10,480 nt of DNA from Candidatus Levyibacteriota bacterium (GTDB lineage Bacteria > Patescibacteriota > Microgenomatia > Levybacterales > GWA1-39-11), in assembly GCA_016204525.1 (NCBI GenBank), contig JACQKO010000036.1, positions 1 to 10,480 on the forward strand. The letters are read 5' to 3'. The notes below the pieces were generated by a model, which made no database searches, was not told where the DNA came from, and worked only from the letters and a program-made list of their open reading frames with translations. The first letter of the stretch is position 1; each line of letters begins with the position of its first letter. The translations under genes and the position numbers were made by a program. Of the stretch, positions 6,939 to 10,480 are shown piece after piece.

Positions 6939-6947
6939 TGTTATAAT
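6939..6947 (+). promoter_or_regulatory. extended -10 promoter
   Basis: TGTTATAAT is a perfect extended -10 (TGnTATAAT), starting six bases after the stop of the GT-C gene. No good -35 is visible, as is usual for extended -10 promoters. Transcription would start near 6954, leaving a leader of only about four bases before the ATG at 6958. Confidence 0.68.
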
Positions 6948-6957
6948 CCTTCCGTAT

Positions 6958-7362
6958 ATGGGAGATACCGAAGCAAAACGAAGTCCGGAACTTACGGGTA
7001 AGACCATATCTGTAAATCTTGGGTTTCTTTTGGATTCTGAACGGGCGGAGCTTTTGGCAGGTGCAGGAGCAATTGTAGAGAAGGACGCTGTTTTAAGGCG
7101 TCGATTGGGGAACGAAAAATTTGATACACTTAAAGATTGCGTTATTGCGCTCTTGGGAGGCAATGAATTATATATCGACGGGATTCGAAGTCTAGGATTA
7201 AATAGTAATATGGTTTTAAATAAAGCTAGAAGCGTGCTCATTGGCTGGAGATTGAGAATTGGAGCTACGAAAGGACCTTCCGCGTCTGATCTTAGTTGGG
7301 ATAGACCATTCAGGCCACTTGGAGGGACCGATCCCCGTGTGTTCGAGGGAGAAGAGGCTTAG
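6958..7362 (+). CDS. hypothetical protein, unrecognised 134-residue family
   Basis: I do not recognise this protein. It has 134 residues, no membrane span and no signal peptide. Residues 26-65 look helical and charged (SERAELLAGAGAIVEKDAVL), and residues 56-103 contain YIDGIRSLGLNSNMVLNKAR (72-91), whose spacing resembles a helix-turn-helix, so a nucleic-acid-binding role is possible but unproven. The tail (104-134) is Gly/Pro/Asp-rich and probably disordered. Codon choice looks like that of the neighbours, and the promoter and ATG fit well, which supports a real gene over the 107-codon frame on the other strand. It is downstream of the glycosyltransferases but has its own promoter, so a glycosylation role should not be assumed. 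Confidence 0.66.
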   Translation: MGDTEAKRSPELTGKTISVNLGFLLDSERAELLAGAGAIVEKDAVLRRRLGNEKFDTLKDCVIALLGGNELYIDGIRSLGLNSNMVLNKARSVLIGWRLRIGATKGPSASDLSWDRPFRPLGGTDPRVFEGEEA

Positions 7363-7411
7363 GTTACATTCAAAGTCAGAGAAATCTCGAATAAACCCCC
7401 ATGACAGTAAC

Positions 7412-7498
7412 AAACCCGATTCCAAGCTTAAAGTTGAAATTCACATTCTCGTCGTCTAGTCGACTAGTAGACGGAACTATTTGGCAAAAACCCGATTC
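7412..7498. repeat. direct repeat and palindromes in the 3' intergenic region
   Basis: AAACCCGATTC occurs twice, at 7412-7422 and 7488-7498. Between the copies lies the 12-base palindrome CTAGTCGACTAG (7456-7467), inside an outer inverted pair CGTCT (7453-7457) and AGACG (7469-7473). Both CCCGATT copies can pair with AATCGGG at 7523-7529, giving two alternative stems. The rest of the 7363-7551 gap shows no coding signal that I trust. Confidence 0.5.
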
Positions 7499-7529
7499 GG
7501 TACCGAAAATTTTCAAATACTAAATCGGG
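7486..7529 (-). terminator. terminator of the DUF5679 unit, possibly bidirectional
   Basis: On the minus strand a 7-base-pair stem CCCGATT...AATCGGG (7529-7523 with 7497-7491) is followed at once by TTTTT (7490-7486). The 25-base loop contains TTCGGTACCGAA (7507-7496), a perfect 12-base palindrome that would form an inner hairpin. The stem begins 22 bases beyond the DUF5679 stop. On the plus strand the same stem is followed by CTTTG, a weak tail, so it might also end the transcript of the 6958-7362 gene. Confidence 0.62.
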
Positions 7530-7551
7530 CTTTGTCAAAACTTGCAAAAGA

Positions 7552-7695
7552 TTAAGCCGCTCCAATCCTGAACATTGTTGTTCCACAAACTGGGCACTTT
7601 CCTTTTAATGCTGGTTTTCCATTCTTCATGGTAACTTTTTGAGCGTTTGGATCGTCTCTCTTTGCTCGACATTTTACACAATACATGCTTGCCAT
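7552..7695 (-). CDS. small DUF5679-type zinc-ribbon protein
   Basis: A 47-residue protein with YCVKC near the N-terminus (Cys6, Cys9) and CPVCG near the C-terminus (Cys34, Cys37), separated by KVTMKNGKPALKGK (20-33). Two CxxC knuckles at this spacing should bind one zinc ion. The MKNGKPALKGxCPVCGTxMFRIG pattern matches the short DUF5679 family as I remember it; its function is unknown, though a role with ribosome or nucleic acid is often guessed for such ribbons. The start is fixed by a very strong Shine-Dalgarno sequence AAGGGAGGTGAT on the minus strand (7715-7704), eight bases before the ATG. It lies 47 bases after the small membrane-protein gene and is probably in one operon with it, ending at the hairpin at 7486-7529. 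Confidence 0.88.
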   Translation of the reverse strand: MASMYCVKCRAKRDDPNAQKVTMKNGKPALKGKCPVCGTTMFRIGAA

Positions 7696-7703
7696 GTTAT
7701 TCT

Positions 7704-7715
7704 ATCACCTCCCTT
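7704..7715 (-). promoter_or_regulatory. strong Shine-Dalgarno sequence of the DUF5679 gene
   Basis: AAGGGAGGTGAT on the minus strand is nearly the full complement of the usual 16S rRNA tail. It is the strongest ribosome binding site in the window and contrasts with the promoter-proximal genes, which have none. Confidence 0.85.
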
Positions 7716-7742
7716 GTCACTCTCTTAACGAATGTTAATGAG

Positions 7743-8015
7743 TTAAAATACTATTCCGAACAAACTAATAATTTTCATCCTCAGGATAAGAAACAGAACA
7801 ATATTTAAGGCGACGATAATAGTGATGATTAAAAGTGTTTTTTGCACTTCTTGATAAATATATGAATAGGCTTTTAAGTTAGGTGGGTAAATAATCTCGG
7901 ATTGTTCGAGAGGCGCGGCGGGAAGAGTTTCTATAGTATCTATAATATTTTCCAATACGCTTCGGCGGGTTGCTGCCATAATTTTTTGGTGACGGGTCTT
8001 GCGCTTTTTAGACAT
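7743..8015 (-). CDS. small single-span membrane protein, unknown function
   Basis: A 90-residue protein. The first 18 residues are strongly basic (MSKKRKTRHQKIMAATRR), residues 19-55 are polar with a proline-rich stretch, and one hydrophobic segment spans about 58-79, followed by a second short hydrophobic tail (KIISLFGIVF). The basic end predicts an inside N-terminus. The layout recalls SecE-sized proteins, but I do not see the SecE motif and do not assign it. A good promoter sits directly in front of the ATG, with no Shine-Dalgarno sequence. The DUF5679 gene follows. The frame is supported by the promoter and by the shared operon layout rather than by a recognised domain. Confidence 0.72.
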   Translation of the reverse strand: MSKKRKTRHQKIMAATRRSVLENIIDTIETLPAAPLEQSEIIYPPNLKAYSYIYQEVQKTLLIITIIVALNIVLFLILRMKIISLFGIVF

Positions 8016-8021
8016 GCAAGA

Positions 8022-8050
8022 AAAGTACCATATTCGTGCGTAGCTGTCAA
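8022..8050 (-). promoter_or_regulatory. leaderless promoter of the small membrane-protein gene
   Basis: Minus strand: a perfect TTGACA (8050-8045), a 17-base spacer, then TACTTT (8027-8022) preceded by TGG, which gives the TGn extension. Only six bases separate the -10 box from the ATG at 8015, so transcription should start at or beside the A of the start codon. Confidence 0.68.
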
Positions 8051-8079
8051 GAGGGAATCGAAGCTACCCCCGCCAAAAC

Positions 8080-8190
8080 AATACTACCAATACATACCAA
8101 TACTACAAATTTCAAATATTTCAATAAATTTATATAGCGCCTTGTATTGAATTATTGGTAGTATTTGTAGTATTTGATATTGGTAGTATT
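8080..8190. repeat. 111-base imperfect inverted repeat
   Basis: The outer stem AATACTACCAATA (8080-8092) pairs perfectly with TATTGGTAGTATT (8178-8190). After internal loops of 6 and 3 bases, AATACTACAAAT (8099-8110) pairs perfectly with ATTTGTAGTATT (8163-8174). Further in, TTCAATA (8120-8126) pairs with TATTGAA (8145-8151). The arms also contain tandem variants of ATTGGTAGTATT (8154-8165 and 8179-8190). It fills the gap between two divergent promoters. Confidence 0.8.
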
Positions 8191-8198
8191 AAACGGGG

Positions 8199-8237
8199 TT
8201 GACAGTGCCATGTAATGCCCTATAAAATGGTCATTAC
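8199..8237 (+). promoter_or_regulatory. promoter of the DUF4446-DUF3048 unit with a centred inverted repeat
   Basis: A perfect TTGACA (8199-8204) is followed after 16 bases by TATAAA (8221-8226). Transcription should begin near 8233, leaving about eight bases before the ATG at 8241 and no Shine-Dalgarno sequence. GTAATG (8212-8217) and CATTAC (8232-8237) form an inverted repeat centred on the -10 box, a possible repressor site. Confidence 0.75.
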
Positions 8238-8240
8238 CAT

Positions 8241-8711
8241 ATGCCTACAAACTCCGAATTCTTCATTCTCGTAATTTTTCTTACGTGGCTTCTTTTGCTT
8301 ACCTTTTTGTTTATAAGATTTTATTTTTACTACTCTAAATTAATAAGAAAAGGAAAAAAAGAATCGGTTTTAGAACTTCTCGAAGAAGTAATCCGTGCAG
8401 AAGAGAACAACAGGAGGGCTCTTGATCTACTAAGGCTTTCTTATGATAAACTAGAGAAGAGCGCTCTTTCTCATATACAAAAAGTAGGCTTGATACGTTT
8501 TAATCCTTTTAAAGATACGGGAGGCGACCAAAGCTTTATCTTGGCGCTTGTGGATGCTGAGAACACTGGAGTTGTGATATCAAGTTTGCACACAAGGACA
8601 GGGACGAGGTGGTACGCAAAGGGAATTGTGCGTGGTAAAGGAGTTGAACATGAATTGTCGCGCGAAGAAGAAAAAGCTCTTGCCGGAGCAAAGTTCTTAT
8701 CGGAAAACTGA
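8241..8711 (+). CDS. DUF4446 family membrane protein
   Basis: A 156-residue protein with one N-terminal membrane span (about 7-31), a charged helical stretch likely to be a coiled coil (38-80), and a compact C-terminal domain containing VGLIRFNPFKDTGGDQSFILALVD (82-105), GVVISSLHTRTGTRWYAKGI (110-129) and HELSREEEKAL (137-147). The xRxNPFxDxGGDxSFxLALxD and YAKxI patterns are what I know as DUF4446; no biochemical function is established for it. The length is normal for the family. It should be an inner-membrane protein with its domain in the cytoplasm or facing outward; the Lys/Arg-rich patch after the span (34-41) suggests cytoplasm. The DUF3048 gene follows after 43 bases and is probably cotranscribed. 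Confidence 0.85.
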   Translation: MPTNSEFFILVIFLTWLLLLTFLFIRFYFYYSKLIRKGKKESVLELLEEVIRAEENNRRALDLLRLSYDKLEKSALSHIQKVGLIRFNPFKDTGGDQSFILALVDAENTGVVISSLHTRTGTRWYAKGIVRGKGVEHELSREEEKALAGAKFLSEN

Positions 8712-8727
8712 AGCAGTAAATTGCTGA

Positions 8728-8744
8728 ATAGTTAAATAGCTATT
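8728..8744 (+). repeat. sister copy of the ATAGTT/ATAGCT repeat
   Basis: ATAGTT (8728) and ATAGCT (8736) are 8 bases apart, the complements of AACTAT and AGCTAT in the block at 4169-4199 and with the same step. GAATAG (8726-8731) and CTATTC (8740-8745) flank it as an inverted repeat. It stands just before the DUF3048 gene, as the first block stands just before the GT2-GtrA gene. Confidence 0.5.
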
Positions 8745-8754
8745 CAAGAAACAA

Positions 8755-9924
8755 ATGGACAATAAAAAGAAAAATTTATTCATAGCCTTAGTAATATATA
8801 TAGCCTCAACACTTATCTCGTATATATTATTCTCAAACTTTGCTCACGTTGGGGGAGTGATTACTCCGGTATCAATTCCCAAGATCGGAAAAGACGAGCG
8901 AGTGGCTTTCGACGAATCTCTTCCAAAGACTGAAGAGTGTCCTCTCAATGGCGCAAAGTATTCGAAGCCCCAAAAGCAATGGTGGGAAAAACATAGGCCG
9001 CTTGGAGTCATGATCGAAAACCATCAAGAAGCACGTCCGCAGTCAGGACTTTCATATGCGGACGTTGTTTATGAGGCAGTCGCAGAAGGAGGGATTACTC
9101 GCCTTTTAGCAGTTTATTATTGTCAGGACGCAGGAATCATAGGTCCTGTCAGATCAGCTAGGACTTATTTCTTAGATTTTATTTCTGAATACGGAGATTA
9201 TCCGCTATATGTTCACGTTGGGGGAGCAAATACCCCCGGTCCGGCAGATGCGCTGGGACAAATTGGTGATTATGGCTGGAGGCTTTATAATGACCTAAAC
9301 GAATTTTCAATAAGTTACCCCACCTTTAAGCGCGACTATGACAGATTAGGTCGAACTATTGCTACAGAACACACAATGTATTCTTCTACGGATAATCTCT
9401 GGACATACGCCGCCAAAACAAGAAAATTAACAAACAAAGATAAAGACGGAAATTCTTGGGATGAAAATTTTGTCAAATACTCATTCAAAGAGGATGCAAA
9501 AGAAACGGAACGTCCTACCTCTCAGGTTATTGCCTTCAATTTTTGGAAGGGCTATGGTGATTATGAAGTTGCTTGGACATACAATAAGACCACAAATCTA
9601 TACGCGAGAACCAACGGCGGGGTGCCGCATAAAGATAAAAACAATGACAAACAGATTACGGCAAAAAATGGTATCGTGCTCTTTATGACAGAGCGGCGCG
9701 CAAATGACGGATACGAAGGGAACCTTCACATGCTTTACGGAACAAAAGGCACTGGCCGTGCATCTATATTTATGGATGGTCAGGAAATCAACGGTACGTG
9801 GTCAAAGAAAGATCGGACGTCAAGACTAATTCTTAGAGATAATCGCGGTAGAGAGATTGAGGTTAATAAGGGACCCATTTGGTTTGCAGTTACGGCAATT
9901 GGAACTTCGGTAGTTGTCAAATAA
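8755..9924 (+). CDS. DUF3048 (YerB-like) membrane-anchored protein
   Basis: A 389-residue protein with a basic start and one membrane span (about 8-26), no lipobox cysteine, and an extracytoplasmic body. The first domain (about 67-215) carries NGAKYSKPQ, RPLGVMIENHQEARPQSGLSYADVVYEA (81-108), EGGITRLLAVYY (111-122), GPVRSARTYFLDF (130-142) and YVHVGGA (152-158). The second (about 255-386) carries FNFWKGYGDYEVAWTY (261-276) and GPIWFAVTAIG (373-383). These are the N- and C-terminal DUF3048 domains of the B. subtilis YerB lipoprotein family. The function is not established; the family is thought to act at the cell surface. Between the domains lies a charged linker (220-252). There is no clear Shine-Dalgarno sequence. 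Its last codons overlap the promoter of the next gene. Confidence 0.88.
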   Translation: MDNKKKNLFIALVIYIASTLISYILFSNFAHVGGVITPVSIPKIGKDERVAFDESLPKTEECPLNGAKYSKPQKQWWEKHRPLGVMIENHQEARPQSGLSYADVVYEAVAEGGITRLLAVYYCQDAGIIGPVRSARTYFLDFISEYGDYPLYVHVGGANTPGPADALGQIGDYGWRLYNDLNEFSISYPTFKRDYDRLGRTIATEHTMYSSTDNLWTYAAKTRKLTNKDKDGNSWDENFVKYSFKEDAKETERPTSQVIAFNFWKGYGDYEVAWTYNKTTNLYARTNGGVPHKDKNNDKQITAKNGIVLFMTERRANDGYEGNLHMLYGTKGTGRASIFMDGQEINGTWSKKDRTSRLILRDNRGREIEVNKGPIWFAVTAIGTSVVVK

Positions 9925-9942
9925 CTTTTTAAGGTTTATAAT
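9914..9942 (+). promoter_or_regulatory. near-consensus promoter of the HTH-nucleotidyltransferase gene
   Basis: TTGTCA (9914-9919, five of six) and a perfect TATAAT (9937-9942) are 17 bases apart. The -35 box lies inside the last codons of the DUF3048 gene. Transcription should start near 9949, about 13 bases before the ATG at 9963, and that leader contains no Shine-Dalgarno sequence. Confidence 0.78.
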
Positions 9943-9962
9943 GAGCACCAGATATACCCGTT

Positions 9963-10480
9963 ATGCTGCTTTCAGACTTAATTACAAGCAAAACTCGTGT
10001 TAAGATTCTTGCCTTGTTTCTTGATAACCCCAATGATATGTTCCATGTTCGCGAAGTAGTGAGACGAGTAGAAGAGGAAATCAACGCGGTGAGGAGAGAA
10101 TTAATACACCTTGAGAAAAAGGGCGTACTCAAGCGCGAACCAAGAGTAAATAGAGTCTACTACTACTTGGATAAAAATTATCCTCATTTTTTTGATCTTC
10201 TTTCAATCCAAGCAAAAAATACTGGGCTTGGAGCCGATATTATCAAGAACAGAATTAGGCTTGGAAAGATTAAATTTGCTATGCTCTCGGGAAAATTTGC
10301 GAGGGGAATTCGCGACAATCCTGAAGAGGTAGATCTTTTAGTTGTTGGGACTATTGTTCTGCCCGAGCTTTCGCTTTTAATAAAAAATGAGGAAGAGAAA
10401 AGAAAGCATGAAATAAATTATACGGTTATGACTGAGGAAGAGTTTAATTTCAGGAAAAAGAGGCGTGATCCGTTTATAAC
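9963..10480 (+). CDS. winged-HTH/nucleotidyltransferase-like fusion, cut by the window end
   Basis: The frame runs open from the ATG at 9963 for 172 codons to the window edge, so the C-terminus is missing. Residues 5-72 form a winged helix: SKTRVKILALFLDNP (9-23), FHVREVVRRVEEEINAVRRE (27-46), LEKKGVLKREPRVNRVYYYL (50-69). Residues 100-172 look like a minimal nucleotidyltransferase of the MNT type: GKIKFAMLSGKFARG (101-115), EEVDLLVVG (121-129), then NYTVMTEEEF (152-161). In active members the motif is GSFARG followed by DxD; here it is GKFARG and ExD (Gly110-Lys111, Glu122-Asp124), so both catalytic elements are changed. It may act as a DNA-binding regulator whose second domain senses a nucleotide or partner (inference). 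No partner HEPN-type gene is visible in the window. Confidence 0.8.
   Translation, partial: MLLSDLITSKTRVKILALFLDNPNDMFHVREVVRRVEEEINAVRRELIHLEKKGVLKREPRVNRVYYYLDKNYPHFFDLLSIQAKNTGLGADIIKNRIRLGKIKFAMLSGKFARGIRDNPEEVDLLVVGTIVLPELSLLIKNEEEKRKHEINYTVMTEEEFNFRKKRRDPFI

Noticed and set aside
6918..7241. A 107-codon minus-strand frame opposite the 134-residue hypothetical gene
   Set aside because: It has no promoter or ribosome binding site, its sequence is low-complexity Ser/Pro/Arg of the kind produced opposite a real gene, and the plus-strand frame has a perfect extended -10 box.
7259..7459. A 66-codon plus-strand frame overlapping the end of the hypothetical gene
   Set aside because: It overlaps another frame by about 100 bases, has no ribosome binding site, and its translation past 7362 runs through the palindromes of the intergenic region.
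7453..7473. dif or phage attachment site reading of the CTAGTCGACTAG palindrome
   Set aside because: It has no XerC/XerD half-site resemblance, no adjacent tRNA and no integrase gene in the window.
7743..8015. SecE assignment for the small membrane protein
   Set aside because: The size and single span fit, but the conserved SecE motif before the span is absent and no nusG or ribosomal protein genes are adjacent.
9941..10003. A 20-codon plus-strand frame starting ATGAGCACC just before the HTH-nucleotidyltransferase gene
   Set aside because: Its ATG is formed by the last two bases of the TATAAT box, so it lies ahead of the expected transcript start, and it has no ribosome binding site.

Overview
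The window reads as a compact, AT-rich bacterial chromosome segment, most likely from the Candidate Phyla Radiation (Patescibacteria, Microgenomates-like). The grounds are tightly packed genes, a 47-residue double-CxxC zinc-ribbon protein of the DUF5679 type, a winged-helix/nucleotidyltransferase fusion of the style common in that group, and several small lineage-type proteins. This assignment is inference; no rRNA or marker gene is present. TGA is used as a stop (ugd, higB, the DUF4446 gene), so the code is the standard bacterial one and not the UGA-glycine code of Gracilibacteria/SR1.

Left part (1-4207), nucleotide-sugar genes around a toxin-antitoxin pair. ugd (UDP-glucose dehydrogenase) and rmd (GDP-6-deoxy-D-mannose reductase type) overlap by 4 bases on the plus strand. 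A higBA-type toxin-antitoxin operon follows, with its own palindrome-covered promoter. gmd (GDP-mannose 4,6-dehydratase) lies convergently on the minus strand. Gmd plus Rmd would make GDP-D-rhamnose, and Ugd makes UDP-glucuronate; both are donors for surface polysaccharide.

Middle part (4208-7362), membrane glycosylation. A polyprenyl-phosphate-mannose-synthase-like GT2 enzyme fused to a GtrA membrane domain is followed by a multi-spanning GT-C (GT39/ArnT/PMT-like) glycosyltransferase. Together they suggest a lipid-linked sugar donor made on the inner face and used on the outer face. An unrecognised 134-residue protein with its own perfect extended -10 box follows.

Right part (7363-10480). 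A minus-strand pair (small membrane protein, then the DUF5679 zinc ribbon) ends at a terminator-like hairpin. Its promoter diverges from that of a plus-strand DUF4446 - DUF3048 (YerB-like) membrane-protein pair, and the region between (8016-8240) holds a 111-base imperfect inverted repeat. The window ends inside a winged-HTH/nucleotidyltransferase fusion whose active-site motif looks degraded.

A pattern across the window is that several genes directly behind a recognisable promoter have almost no 5' leader and no Shine-Dalgarno sequence, while genes inside operons (rmd, higA, the DUF5679 gene) carry clear ones. No gene-free stretch exceeds 300 bases; the longest are 8016-8240, 4017-4207 and 7363-7551. 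I saw no tRNA, rRNA, CRISPR array, transposase or origin.
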